This document shows positions 15,480 to 24,425 of a stretch of DNA of 49,924 nucleotides, piece after piece; positions within the stretch are counted from its first letter, which is position 1; every line of letters begins with the position of its first letter. A program made the position numbers and the translations under genes. Location of the stretch: contig PLNS01000008.1 in assembly GCA_003141855.1 (NCBI GenBank), positions 1 through 49,924 on the forward strand, written 5' to 3'. Below the pieces are notes generated by a model, which saw only the letters and a program-made list of their open reading frames with translations, was not told where the DNA came from and did not search any database. This stretch comes from Candidatus Bathyarchaeota archaeon (GTDB lineage: Archaea; Thermoproteota; Bathyarchaeia; Bathyarchaeales; Bathycorpusculaceae).

Positions 15480-16349
15480 TCATAGACTTGGCATGGGAAG
15501 TATCTGAGATCGATTCCAAAGTTCCCAGAAAAGATGCGACAAAATTTTTCCCGTCTCTTTGTCAGTTGAAACAAACGCGGTTCTAAATTCGCTGTTGGGA
15601 AGTTCGAAAACGGTGATTTCACCATCAATTACAATGAATGATAGTGGAACATCCCCCGACCTGTAATTATTCTCTCCACCGAGAAAGAATTTCAATGAGG
15701 TCGGTCGAATGTTCCTCATGAAGCCCCCAACTAGTTTAATGAAACTGGAAAAGTCTACTCTTTCGCTTGTTATTGATTTTATTTTTACATTCCTTTGAAG
15801 GGCGGATACTAAACTCTGGACAACTACCATATCCACATATCTCGTGGCAAGGAGTATCTCTGACTTTGATTTTTCAATTGTAGCAACCAGTAAACTAACG
15901 AGGTCTTTGTAATCGTCAACGATTGTTAGCTCGCTCCTGTGACCGATTTTCGTGAAGGTTTCTAACAGGCTTTGGTCCGCAAGCAAGTAGGCTGAGGCAT
16001 CGTTGAATAGCAATTTATGCAGGAATTCGCCGAGAGAGGTCAACTTATATCTGTTCTCAAAAGACACAACCAATCCCACGTCGTTTAGTTTTCTCAAGCT
16101 TCTGTAGTATTTCCTCGGTGTCAGTTTAAGCTCTTTTATAGTTACTTTCCCACTTTCGAACCCTGCTGCGGCTTCGTCAAGAATTCTCAGAGTGTCAGGA
16201 TCACCTAGAACATTAGTTATTGAAGCCAATTTTTCGTAGCGGGAAGGAGAGGATTCGGTGTTCAATTTAGTTTCAACTTGTAGATGGCGTCGCTTTATCT
16301 TACTTATACTTAGGTGCTCTGGCAATATAGGATTTACCTTTTTTGTCAC
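15480..16349 (-). CDS. FilR1-type winged-helix transcriptional regulator
   Basis: A 289-residue protein. An N-terminal winged helix (about residues 45-110: DTLRILDEAAAGFESGKVTI, then LRKLNDVGLVVSFENRYKLT) is followed by a domain of about 150 residues. That domain has the pattern of the FilR1 middle domain (DUF1724): a helical segment with SEILLATRYVD, VKIKSITSE, and a C-terminal PLSFIVIDGEITVFELPNSEF. Such regulators are widespread in archaea; in methanogens FilR1 relates to a methanogenesis and filament regulator. The effector here is unknown. GTG start. Confidence 0.78.
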   Translation of the reverse strand: MTKKVNPILPEHLSISKIKRRHLQVETKLNTESSPSRYEKLASITNVLGDPDTLRILDEAAAGFESGKVTIKELKLTPRKYYRSLRKLNDVGLVVSFENRYKLTSLGEFLHKLLFNDASAYLLADQSLLETFTKIGHRSELTIVDDYKDLVSLLVATIEKSKSEILLATRYVDMVVVQSLVSALQRNVKIKSITSERVDFSSFIKLVGGFMRNIRPTSLKFFLGGENNYRSGDVPLSFIVIDGEITVFELPNSEFRTAFVSTDKETGKILSHLFWELWNRSQILPMPSL

Positions 16350-16426
16350 TAGCTACGTTTTTTTGGGAGTGGCTGTTTGCCTTTGTCAGCACGTTTTAAA
16401 TAATCAGCAATCAACAAAACATAATA

Positions 16427-16939
16427 TTGAATGACCTTGTCGAGGCTTCTTGCGATATGAAGAATAGAAAATTGATGCGCTCTAACAGGAGTAGGGATAA
16501 TATTATTGCTGGTGTCTCGACGGGTGACCAAAATGGTTTCTATTCCTGTCCCTACTGTAGTGGCTGGTTTACCCAAAAACGCGACCTTGGCAACCACATA
16601 GAAAAATTCTGCACAAGGAAACCACAATGGGCTTCTAAAAACGTGGAGGAAACGTGCCAGTCGAGTTTTAGGCGTGTTGCCGGACGCTTGTCTGCAGTTA
16701 AGTGTGAGTGTGGCGCGGAAATCTTGTTGTTGCCTGATGTAGGGGCTATGAGTCGCGCTATAGAGGTTCATGTAGCTGAGCATAGGAAGAAGTCGAAAGC
16801 CTCTGCGGGTGCAGCTGCAGAAGCTGAACGCGTTCGTGCTGCCTTAATTGCGCAGGTTTTTAGCAAAGCAAGCGAATCGGAAAACGTTGGGTCTCAGGGG
16901 CAAGAAGGTGCTAGCGGAGGTTTTGGGCAAAGATTTTAA
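16427..16939 (+). CDS. Zinc-finger protein, C-terminus run into transposase DNA
   Basis: A 170-residue frame starting TTG 28-35 bases after a TATA box (TTTTAAATA, about 16392-16400), consistent with a leaderless gene. One C2H2-like finger is visible (YSCPYCSGWFTQKRDLGNHIE with following Cys). A second CxC/His cluster follows (KCECGAEILLLPDVGAMSRA, then IEVHVAEHRKK). An Ala-rich helix follows. From about residue 150 the sequence (GSQGQEGASGGFGQRF) is an out-of-frame reading of the IS66 transposase fragment, so the native C-terminus has probably been replaced. Confidence 0.6.
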   Translation: MNDLVEASCDMKNRKLMRSNRSRDNIIAGVSTGDQNGFYSCPYCSGWFTQKRDLGNHIEKFCTRKPQWASKNVEETCQSSFRRVAGRLSAVKCECGAEILLLPDVGAMSRAIEVHVAEHRKKSKASAGAAAEAERVRAALIAQVFSKASESENVGSQGQEGASGGFGQRF

Positions 16940-17483
16940 GGGTCGCATTGTTTGTGATGGGCTTAAGTCTTATTCGAATTTTTCGGGTAGGTTGCAGCGT
17001 TGTTGGGCGCATTTGTTGCGTGAGGCAGAGTGGCTCTTTGAGCACTGCGAGGAAGCAAGGCCGCTGTATTTGGCGTTGAAGGGGTTGTTTGGGGATTTGA
17101 AGGCTTGTCTTGCGGGTGATCCGCCTGCTTGTTTGCGCAGAAAGCTTAAAGCAGCTGCGAAGAGGCGTTTAAGGTACTGGTTGGGGAAGCGTTACGAAAG
17201 CGTTGAGGCTATGCGGTTCATTAGGAAGGTGCGTAACGGTTTTGACCATTGGTTCACGTTTGTGACTGTTGTGGGGCTTGAGCCTACGAATAATCGGGCT
17301 GAGCGGGCGTTGAAGGAGCCTGTTGTGCAGCGCAAGATTATTGGTACTTTTAGGAACGAGAAGGGCACACGCATCTATGAGACGTTGATGTCGTTGTTGG
17401 CTACTTGGAAGCAGCAAGGGCTTAACCCGTATGAGGCAATGGCGCAAAGCCTAACTACAGCATGGGCAAAAGCCGATAGCTAA
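16905..17483 (+). pseudogene. IS66-family transposase, C-terminal fragment
   Basis: From about 16905 the frame that ends at 17483 reads RGKKVLAEVLGKDFKGRIVCDG, then YSNFSGRLQRCWAHLLREAE and TNNRAERALKEPVVQRKIIG. These are the catalytic Asp and Glu regions of IS66-type DDE transposases. The N-terminal half, with the first catalytic Asp and the zinc-binding region, is missing. About 193 residues of a usually 450-500-residue protein remain, so it should be inactive. No terminal inverted repeats could be identified. It abuts the glycan island. Confidence 0.8.
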
Positions 17484-17501
17484 ATACACACTGGAAATAT
17501 G

Positions 17502-17510
17502 TTTTATATA
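17502..17510 (+). promoter_or_regulatory. TATA box of the first glycan-island gene
   Basis: TTTTATATA lies 26-34 bases before the ATG at 17536. The distance makes that ATG the likely transcription start and translation start. Confidence 0.55.
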
Positions 17511-17535
17511 CAGCTAGTAACCTTGCTCTTGCTAA

Positions 17536-18513
17536 ATGGTTACCTATCAATCGATGAGTGGTTATGTCTCAGAGGCGATTAGTGTTATGAACAGGTCTAA
17601 GATGGTCTTGGTTACGGGCGGGGCTGGATTTATTGGCAGTCATTTGGTAGATCGTTTGGTAAGTGAAGGTTATGCTGTTAGAGTTGTTGATGATTTATCC
17701 ACTGGACGATTGGAGAATATTGGGGACCATTTGAGTAGGGGTAGCGTTGATTTTGTTCAGGGCGATATTCGTGATTCCGAGCTCATTAGAAAGTGCGTTG
17801 ATGGGGTTAATGTGGTCGTTCATTTGGCGGCTTTGACGAGCGTGCCTTTTTCCGTTAAAAATCCTGATTTGACTTTTGATGTTAATGTTTCAGGCAGTTT
17901 GAATTTGATGCGTTCATGCGTTAAGGAAGGCGTTGAAAGGTTTGTGTTTGCTTCTACTTGTGCGGTTTTTGGTGATCCTGAGTTCTTGCCTGTGAACGAA
18001 AATGCTCAGGTTAATCCCATTTCGCCGTATGCTGAGTCTAAACTTTTGGCTGAGCGTTATTGTAGCGGTTTTTATGAGCGGGGGGTTTTGGAATCTGTTG
18101 TTTTGCGGTTTTTCAATGTGTTTGGTCCCCGTCAAGGTTTGAGTGAATACAGTGGTGTTATCACACGCTTTGTTGATCGTTGTAGGCGTGGGTTGCCGTT
18201 GGTTGTTTATGGTGATGGTTTGCAGACTAGGGATTTTGTTAGTGTTTTTGATGTAGTCGAAGGGGTTTTGGCTGCTGTGAGGAGTGGCGGGGTTGAAGGT
18301 GAAGTATTTAACATTGGTTCTGGTAAAGCCACTTCGCTTAATGTATTAGCTAAGGCGGTTTTGGAGTTAGCAGGTGTCGATTTGGAAATCCATCACGAAA
18401 AGCCTCGCGCAGGCGATATTAAGGATAGTTACGCGGATATATCTAAAGCAAAGCGTTTGTTGGGTTTTGAGCCAAGGGTTACTTTGCGTGAAGGCTTAAA
18501 GGCTATAGTTTAG
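17536..18513 (+). CDS. NAD-dependent sugar-nucleotide epimerase (UDP-glucose 4-epimerase-like)
   Basis: A 325-residue extended short-chain dehydrogenase. NAD-binding motif VTGGAGFIGSHLVDRL, Asp after beta-2 (VVDDLSTGRL), HLAALTSVPFSV, catalytic Ser/Tyr/Lys in STCAVFGDP and YAESKLLAERY, and the sugar-nucleotide motif FFNVFGPRQGLSEYSGV. It should interconvert UDP-Glc/UDP-Gal or the N-acetyl forms. The TATA box supports the ATG at 17536; an internal ATG at 17587, just before the Rossmann strand, is an alternative giving normal length. Its T/G-rich codon choice differs from the later island genes. Confidence 0.88.
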   Translation: MVTYQSMSGYVSEAISVMNRSKMVLVTGGAGFIGSHLVDRLVSEGYAVRVVDDLSTGRLENIGDHLSRGSVDFVQGDIRDSELIRKCVDGVNVVVHLAALTSVPFSVKNPDLTFDVNVSGSLNLMRSCVKEGVERFVFASTCAVFGDPEFLPVNENAQVNPISPYAESKLLAERYCSGFYERGVLESVVLRFFNVFGPRQGLSEYSGVITRFVDRCRRGLPLVVYGDGLQTRDFVSVFDVVEGVLAAVRSGGVEGEVFNIGSGKATSLNVLAKAVLELAGVDLEIHHEKPRAGDIKDSYADISKAKRLLGFEPRVTLREGLKAIV

Positions 18514-18524
18514 GCTTAACGGTT

Positions 18525-20486
18525 TTGGAGTTGTTTTTGATTAAGAATTTATTTTCTGCATACCGTTGGCGTTTGAGTGGATGGTTAGTTTGGCTAGTTT
18601 GTCTTTCGCTTGGCTTATGCATCATCTATTCGTTGTTTTATCTGGCGGGGTACTCTGGTTTTTCTTTTTTGGTTTTGTCGAATAGGAGTATGGTTCAGTA
18701 TAGTTTTAGCGGCAGTTTAGTTTCAGCAACTTGGGACCTCGCGGTCTGGTGTACGGCAATTCTTACAGTTATAGTTGGTCTTTTTTACGGTTTGGTCTCT
18801 GGTAAGCTTGGTGGATTTCATCGGTTTTTAGTAGGCTCTGTGTTGTGCGGTTTAATCGGTTGGGTTTGCATGGTTGCCTTCGGATGGTTTAGTGTTGTAA
18901 CCTTGTTTTTTGTCACTGTGTTCGTCTTGATTTTAGGTTTTTACTTTTCTTTAGATTTCTTTGCCTTAACTCGATTCAGCATGCTGAAGCGTGTAGTTTT
19001 TGGCTGCGTTTTGGTTGCCCTGTTCGTTGAGATAGCTGGTTTGGTTCTGTTTAACGTTCCTTTTACGCTGAACCTTCCGATTGCATCTTCGGCGGTTGCG
19101 GTTCATTGGCAGTTGGCGGAGTTGAGTCTATCAAATTTAGGCTATCCATTTCTGCCTTATGCGTACTTATTTTTTGTTATTCTTGGTATTGCAGCTTTCT
19201 TGATTAAAGTCGCTCCTGCTGTGATTTTGCCTAAGAAGTTGGCTGACAAATGGTTTGTCAATTTTGCTCGTCGGTTCCACCGCTCCGTTGAATCTTGTAA
19301 GGAGCATGTGCCTGAGCCTTTGAGTGGGCATTTATCATTGGGTATTGCAGTGTTGGTTTCGATTGTTGTTTCTTGTTTGTTTGTGGTTGTTACTGTTTTG
19401 CCTTGGATTAACCCGACGAATCGTCTTGTGAGTGTTGATGCTCCCGTGTACTATCAGTGGCTAGCTCACATGCGGAGTCTTGATGTGAATTCTGCTTTGT
19501 CATTTGCCGCCATCAATGACCGCGCAGTTTTTTTGGTTTTGTCGTATGTTCTATCCTTCGTTGTTTCTCCAGTGAATGTTATGCAGTTTATGCCCGCTTT
19601 GCTGGTGCCGCTGTTTTGCGTTGCTTCTTTGTTTGTTGTGAAGCTTGTTTGTGGTTTTCGTGAGGCTTGGATTTATGCCGTGCTGATAGCGCCTTTTTCT
19701 ATTCAGGCATTGGGGCTGATGTATTCAGGTTATTTTGCAAACATGTTGGCAGTGTTTTTTGTCTACGTTTATTTCATTCTGTTACTGAGAGTATTCCGTT
19801 CAGGCTCAAGTTGGGGCATACTTGCCTTGTTGGGGGTATCTCTGCTGGTTTTGTTTTCGCACTCTTGGACCTGGTATATTTTTGTGTTCTCGCTTGGAGC
19901 GTTCTTGTTTTTAGAGTGGCGGATGGCGGTTCGGGAACCTAATTTACGTCAACGCCTTAATTGGAAGGTACTTGTTGTTGGCTTGACTGTAATCGTAGGT
20001 TTGATTTGCGATTTAGCACGCAAACTATTGACTTCAACGTCTGCATCGACGTCTGTTTTTGAGACAGCACAATCGAGTTTGGGTTTTCCTAACACAGGCT
20101 ACATTTTGGGTGCGTTGAAGTTAACTACTAATTTGTACTTGGGCGGGGTTTTTGCAAACGGCGTCATTCTTGCTCTATGCATTGTAGGTTTCTTGTTCAT
20201 GTTGACTTTTAAAACCGAGATGTCCCGTATTCTTCTTTCTTGGTTTCTGGTGGGTTGTGTGGCAGTGCTGTTTGCTTCTGGAGAGTTTGTTTTTAACCGA
20301 TTTTTGTTTTTGATGCCATCCCTTGTATTTTCCAGCTTGGGGCTTAGTTTTTTTGTTCGCGTTGGCGTTTCCAGTTCAAAAGGGACACGGGCTAAAAAGA
20401 TGTTTGAATTGCTGGTTGTTGTCTTAGTGTTTTTGTTTCTTTTGAATTTTGGTTTGAGGTTTGCTTCTAACCTGAACATTGTTTAA
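18525..20486 (+). CDS. Large polytopic membrane protein, GT-C glycosyltransferase-like
   Basis: A 653-residue protein with about 14-16 predicted transmembrane helices and few soluble loops. Near residue 300, after a helix, an extracytoplasmic loop has RLVSVDAPVYYQW, an acidic loop motif of the kind seen in GT-C enzymes that use lipid-linked sugars. The last 35 residues form a helix and a short tail. It starts with TTG 11 bases after the epimerase stop. It could transfer or polymerise sugars on the outer face; no exact family was recognised. Confidence 0.65.
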   Translation: MELFLIKNLFSAYRWRLSGWLVWLVCLSLGLCIIYSLFYLAGYSGFSFLVLSNRSMVQYSFSGSLVSATWDLAVWCTAILTVIVGLFYGLVSGKLGGFHRFLVGSVLCGLIGWVCMVAFGWFSVVTLFFVTVFVLILGFYFSLDFFALTRFSMLKRVVFGCVLVALFVEIAGLVLFNVPFTLNLPIASSAVAVHWQLAELSLSNLGYPFLPYAYLFFVILGIAAFLIKVAPAVILPKKLADKWFVNFARRFHRSVESCKEHVPEPLSGHLSLGIAVLVSIVVSCLFVVVTVLPWINPTNRLVSVDAPVYYQWLAHMRSLDVNSALSFAAINDRAVFLVLSYVLSFVVSPVNVMQFMPALLVPLFCVASLFVVKLVCGFREAWIYAVLIAPFSIQALGLMYSGYFANMLAVFFVYVYFILLLRVFRSGSSWGILALLGVSLLVLFSHSWTWYIFVFSLGAFLFLEWRMAVREPNLRQRLNWKVLVVGLTVIVGLICDLARKLLTSTSASTSVFETAQSSLGFPNTGYILGALKLTTNLYLGGVFANGVILALCIVGFLFMLTFKTEMSRILLSWFLVGCVAVLFASGEFVFNRFLFLMPSLVFSSLGLSFFVRVGVSSSKGTRAKKMFELLVVVLVFLFLLNFGLRFASNLNIV

Positions 20487-20513
20487 GTGTTTTTGTGGGG
20501 TTCTTGCTTGGTA

Positions 20514-20567
20514 TTTGATATTTCGAGATTCGATATATTATTTTTTTGTAAGCAAACCTTTTATTGT
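20514..20567 (+). promoter_or_regulatory. Shared promoter module, copy 1
   Basis: A 54-base stretch ending in a box-A-like CCTTTTATTG, 42 bases before the next gene. It closely matches 21931-21984, including TATTATTTTT and TAAGCAA blocks and CGA-containing repeats upstream. Probably a TATA box plus activator site. Confidence 0.55.
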
Positions 20568-20608
20568 TGGAACAAGCAAGAGAGCTGTAAGAGAAGGGTG
20601 AGAGAAGG

Positions 20609-21286
20609 ATGATTAAGAAGTATACCCTAGTTGGTATGGCTACTGTTTTAGCGGTAGTTTTTCTATCGCTTTCGTCATTCGCTAATGCGCAATATCAGAC
20701 TCAGCAGACGGCTAATTTTACTGTTTCCTCTGCTGGCTTAGCGCATGTCGATCAAAGCTTAACTGCTGGCGGCATTTCAATTGACATAGTTGGAACTCCT
20801 GGCGCAACCGGGTCAGTTTCTACAGCTACTTACACTGCGAATCCTCAGCCTGGCGCGTCTATCCCTGATAATGTTGTGTTGAGTCACTTCGTGGTTGTCA
20901 CTTTCAACATGAGCTCGAGTGATTTCAAAAACGCTACGATAACGATATCTTACACTGATGCGGATGTCGCAGGCATGAGTCAGCCTTATGCGCTTTACAA
21001 ATACAACCCTGATACCAATAGCTTCATTGCATTAGTTGGTGTTGTTGACACTTCTGCCAAAACCATAACTGTTACCCTGACGAGCACCACAGATCCATTG
21101 TTTGCCATAGGCGGCGCCGCTGTAACACCGACTGTTGCACCCACTGAAGAACCGGCAACTATTTCGCTTTCAACTTGGGCTTGGATCGCTGTGGGTATTG
21201 AATGCGTTACGGGTGTTATCCTGGTGCTTGGGATCTACTATCAACAAAATCGTTCTGATGCTGCTCGATCTAAAAAATCTGTCTAA
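20609..21286 (+). CDS. Membrane-anchored secreted beta-sandwich protein
   Basis: A 225-residue protein with a signal peptide (about 1-27, ending FANAQYQ). An extracellular beta-rich domain of about 140 residues follows, with NVVLSHFVVVTFNMSSSDFK and YALYKYNPDTNSFIALVGVV. A TPTVAPTEEPA linker then leads to a C-terminal transmembrane helix (about 188-210) with a basic tail. The domain resembles the PGF-pre-PGF type seen in archaeal surface proteins, but this is uncertain. A GGATG-like site precedes the ATG. It is likely a cell-surface component of the glycan region. Confidence 0.65.
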   Translation: MIKKYTLVGMATVLAVVFLSLSSFANAQYQTQQTANFTVSSAGLAHVDQSLTAGGISIDIVGTPGATGSVSTATYTANPQPGASIPDNVVLSHFVVVTFNMSSSDFKNATITISYTDADVAGMSQPYALYKYNPDTNSFIALVGVVDTSAKTITVTLTSTTDPLFAIGGAAVTPTVAPTEEPATISLSTWAWIAVGIECVTGVILVLGIYYQQNRSDAARSKKSV

Positions 21287-21563
21287 AGCTGGGAATTAGG
21301 CATACCTATTTTTCTTTTTTGGTTTTTTAGTTTTAATAAGTAAATTTGTTGTTGTGGTAGCTAATTTAGTTAAGTTTTTTTGTTTAGTTTCATTGATTTC
21401 GGTTTGCTGGGTTTTTGTTTGTGGTGAGGTGTTCGAGTTTGTCTTCGAGTTTCTGTTTGATATGTGTGGTTGTTTGGGTTTTTGTTTATTATAGATTCAG
21501 TTTATTTAAGCATAAGTCTTAAGTATTATATCTTGTTATTCAAGTGACATTGGGGGTTTGACA

Positions 21564-21812
21564 ATGACAACTAACCTTACATTGAACAGAATGCGCGTAG
21601 TCTTTCACAGTATAGGCCTAAGTTGTTTAGGGGGAGCCATCTGTCTCCAGATACTCGTATTCTTGACCATCCTTCAGCACGGTTATTTCAAGGCAATAGA
21701 GACAAATTCCACCATTCTCTTCGGCGAAATAGCCCTAACAGGCTTCTCAGCACTCTACTTCTTTTACTTTTATCAACGTGAAATCAGGGCATACTTAAAA
21801 TCATTCTTATAG
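21564..21812 (+). CDS. Small two-helix membrane protein
   Basis: An 82-residue protein from the ATG at 21564, which is preceded by GGGGG seven bases upstream. Two transmembrane helices are seen (about 13-33 and 48-66), with a basic C-terminal tail (REIRAYLKSF). Unknown family. An AT-rich region (21340-21550) before it contains a TATA-like TTTATTTAAG. Confidence 0.6.
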   Translation: MTTNLTLNRMRVVFHSIGLSCLGGAICLQILVFLTILQHGYFKAIETNSTILFGEIALTGFSALYFFYFYQREIRAYLKSFL

Positions 21813-21930
21813 AACCTGCCCAAAAGAAAGGGCTGCTTTAGGTTATCCATGCTTGGACATTTATCAAGCTGGTTTAGAATAGACTTTGGCTTTCTTTAGC
21901 AGTGCTTATGTAACTATAATTTTTGTTTAG

Positions 21931-21984
21931 TTTGCATATTCCGAAAAGCGACATATTATTTTTCTTTAAGCAACCCTTTTATGT
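21931..21984 (+). promoter_or_regulatory. Shared promoter module, copy 2
   Basis: Near-duplicate of 20514-20567, with TATTATTTTT, TTTAAGCAA and a box-A-like CCCTTTTATG in the same order. It lies 61 bases upstream of the gene at 22045. The conservation contrasts with unrelated sequence on both sides. Confidence 0.55.
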
Positions 21985-22044
21985 TCCCTGGCAATTTATC
22001 GTTCAGTTGTTTAAGGAGAAGGAAGTGAGCTTACGCTATCACAT

Positions 22045-22467
22045 TTGAAATATTCAACTGTAAAGGTTAAACCAAATTTTAAAAACCTCATAGCAGCAAT
22101 TTCTCCCAAGGTTGAGCCCAGCGGATTTGTTTCTGCTGGAAAACTTGCTGAGTTCAAAAAGACTGCACTGAGACGGGGCACTTGGTTTAGAGCCCTCAGT
22201 CGGATTGAACGTGGCATAATAGATCTCACCGTTAAATACGTTGATAACATCAAAAGCGAAAAGCTGGCTAAATTAGTGACGGCCATAATAGCAAAGCTGC
22301 AGTTAGCAATGGAGACCATCGCAGACAAGTTGGTGAGGACTATTGGTTTACCCTTAGCCCGAAAAAATAGTAGTATAGCGGTTAGTTGGGGCAATCTTTC
22401 GGCTTCAAAATGGGCAGAGGATTGTGCCTATGCACGGTATTTAACTTTAAGCTTTGGAAAAAGCTAG
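22045..22467 (+). CDS. Hypothetical basic helical protein
   Basis: A 140-residue basic protein, starting TTG, with mostly helical sequence. RRGTWFRALSRIERGIIDLT and KLVTAIIAKLQLAMETIADK suggest amphipathic helices. There is no signal peptide and no recognised domain. It shares its upstream module with the secreted protein at 20609, so the two may respond to the same regulator. The start is uncertain because the AGGAG site lies too far upstream. Confidence 0.5.
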   Translation: MKYSTVKVKPNFKNLIAAISPKVEPSGFVSAGKLAEFKKTALRRGTWFRALSRIERGIIDLTVKYVDNIKSEKLAKLVTAIIAKLQLAMETIADKLVRTIGLPLARKNSSIAVSWGNLSASKWAEDCAYARYLTLSFGKS

Positions 22468-22497
22468 AAATACTTGTTTGTTTATGGAGGTTAATGT

Positions 22498-23463
22498 TTG
22501 GTTTTAACTAACGCACCCAATTCCGACTTCAGGGATATCAGAGATGCTGATTTGCAAACGCCTTTAATTATTGTAGGCATACCCGCCTTCAATGAAGAAA
22601 AAACAATCGCACGTGTAGTATTGGGAGCACAAAAACACGCCCATATCGTAATTGTCTGCGACGACGGATCCTCAGATTTGACTGGAGAAATTGCACTTCG
22701 GCTTGGGGCAGTGGTTGTTCGTCACGAGCGGAACCTTGGTTATGGCGCTGCCTTGCAGAGCTTGTTTAAGCGAGCTAAAGAATTGAACGCTGATGTCTTG
22801 GTAACGTTGGATTCCGATGGACAGCATGACCCTGCGCAGATTCCGATTTTAGTCAAGCCCATCGAAAATGGCATCGCCGAGGTAGTTTTAGGCAGCCGAT
22901 TTAAAGACAAAAATGGCACGGCCGAGATGCCCGCATACAGGCAATTAGGCGTCAAGGTTATCACTAAATTAAGTAACGGCTCAGGTAAAAACGGCGTAAG
23001 CGACGCCCAAAGCGGCTTTAGAGCCTACAGCAAACTCGCCATTGAGCAACTGGGAGCCATTTCTGAGAACGGCATGAGCGCCAGCATTGAACTTCTTCGG
23101 GCGATCAATAAAAGTGGCTTAAGCGTCTGCGAGGTTCCTATCTCCTGCAAATATGGTGACAGCGTGGGCGTGGAAACTTCAACTAAGCATCCGGTTAGGC
23201 ACGGTGTAGGTCTTATAATGTCTCTTGTCAGGCTTGTCGTCGAAGATAGACCTCTAGTTCTTCTAGGAATACCTGGCATAACCGCCCTGGCTATGGGTGT
23301 TTGGTTTGGCGTTTGGATGATGAACCTATACGTCACTGAGAGTCGAATAGTAACTAATGTTGCTTTGGCGTCTATAGGCTTCTTGCTGCTAGGATGCTTC
23401 ATGGTATCAACAGCCATAACACTATATGCCATAACACGATTGTCAGCAAAACTCAAACGATAA
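22498..23463 (+). CDS. GT2 glycosyltransferase, dolichyl-phosphate mannose synthase-like
   Basis: A 321-residue protein. The GT-A fold starts VGIPAFNEEKTIARVV, with nucleotide-binding VCDDGSSDLTGE and the metal-binding DSDGQHDP. Two transmembrane helices occupy about 258-280 and 288-312. The layout matches DPM1-like enzymes that load mannose or glucose on polyprenyl phosphate for use outside the membrane. TTG start, with a GGAGG site a few bases upstream. It probably supplies the lipid-linked sugar donor for the two large GT-C-like proteins. Confidence 0.85.
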   Translation: MVLTNAPNSDFRDIRDADLQTPLIIVGIPAFNEEKTIARVVLGAQKHAHIVIVCDDGSSDLTGEIALRLGAVVVRHERNLGYGAALQSLFKRAKELNADVLVTLDSDGQHDPAQIPILVKPIENGIAEVVLGSRFKDKNGTAEMPAYRQLGVKVITKLSNGSGKNGVSDAQSGFRAYSKLAIEQLGAISENGMSASIELLRAINKSGLSVCEVPISCKYGDSVGVETSTKHPVRHGVGLIMSLVRLVVEDRPLVLLGIPGITALAMGVWFGVWMMNLYVTESRIVTNVALASIGFLLLGCFMVSTAITLYAITRLSAKLKR

Positions 23464-23482
23464 AATAGTAACGCGGTTTGAA

Positions 23483-24409
23483 ATGAATAAAAAAATATTA
23501 GTGACGGGTGGTTTGGGCTTCATTGGCTCAAATCTAGTGCGCGAATTGAAAAAACGAGGATATGAAACGTGGGCTTGCGACTTGATGCATTCTTGGCAGC
23601 CGAATTATGTCCGCTGTGATGTAAGTAAGTTTAGCCAAGTCGAGCGTTTGTTTGCAGAACACAACTTTGACTATGTATATCACGCCGCGGCAGAGTATGG
23701 CAGATGGAACGGGGAAGACTACTACGAAAACCTCTGGGCTACAAACGCGGTTGGTACTAAGAACATTCTTCGGGTTCAGGAGAAAAAGAAGTTCCGAATG
23801 ATATTTTTCGGAAGCGCAGAAGTTTACGGCGACTACGATGGCGTCATGCGCGAAGACGTCATGGACACGATTGCGATTAAGCAGATGAATGATTATGCCC
23901 TATCCAAGTGGGTTAACGAGATGCAGATACTTAATTCTGCAGCCATGTTCCAAACAGAATCCGTCCGAGTTAGACTGTTTAACGTGTACGGCGTTGGCGA
24001 ACACTACACACCCTACCGTGGCTGGATACCCAAATTCATCTACAAAGCCATGAACGACGAACCCTACACCGTTTACTTAGGACACAAGCGAACACTCGAA
24101 TATGTCGAAGACCTCTGCAGAACCCTTGCCAACATAACCAGCAACTTCAAGCCAGGAGAAATCTACAACCTCGGCGGAGACACACAATACGACATCAAAT
24201 ACGTCTCAGACCAGATCCTAAAAAACCTGAACAAAGATGACTCCAAAGTTAGCTACAAAGAAGCCGAACCCTTTACCACAAAAATCAAAACACCCGACGC
24301 ATCAAAAGCGAAAAAAGACTTGGATTTCAAGTTAACCATCAATGCTGAAGAAGGCATCCGAAGAACTGTCGCGTGGTTCAAGGAACTTTACGGCAAACAA
24401 GAAGCTTAA
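23483..24409 (+). CDS. NAD-dependent epimerase/dehydratase
   Basis: A 308-residue extended SDR. TGGLGFIGSNLVREL begins the Rossmann fold. HAAAEYGRW and FFGSAEVYGDYDG provide the catalytic Ser region, and YALSKWVNEM carries the Tyr-x3-Lys pair. The substrate loop RLFNVYGVGEHYTPYRGWIP is typical of nucleotide-sugar epimerases. The exact reaction is unknown (C4 epimerase or 4,6-dehydratase). It is followed closely by a second epimerase whose start lies 16 bases after this stop. Confidence 0.85.
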   Translation: MNKKILVTGGLGFIGSNLVRELKKRGYETWACDLMHSWQPNYVRCDVSKFSQVERLFAEHNFDYVYHAAAEYGRWNGEDYYENLWATNAVGTKNILRVQEKKKFRMIFFGSAEVYGDYDGVMREDVMDTIAIKQMNDYALSKWVNEMQILNSAAMFQTESVRVRLFNVYGVGEHYTPYRGWIPKFIYKAMNDEPYTVYLGHKRTLEYVEDLCRTLANITSNFKPGEIYNLGGDTQYDIKYVSDQILKNLNKDDSKVSYKEAEPFTTKIKTPDASKAKKDLDFKLTINAEEGIRRTVAWFKELYGKQEA

Positions 24410-24425
24410 CTGGGAGAATGACCGC

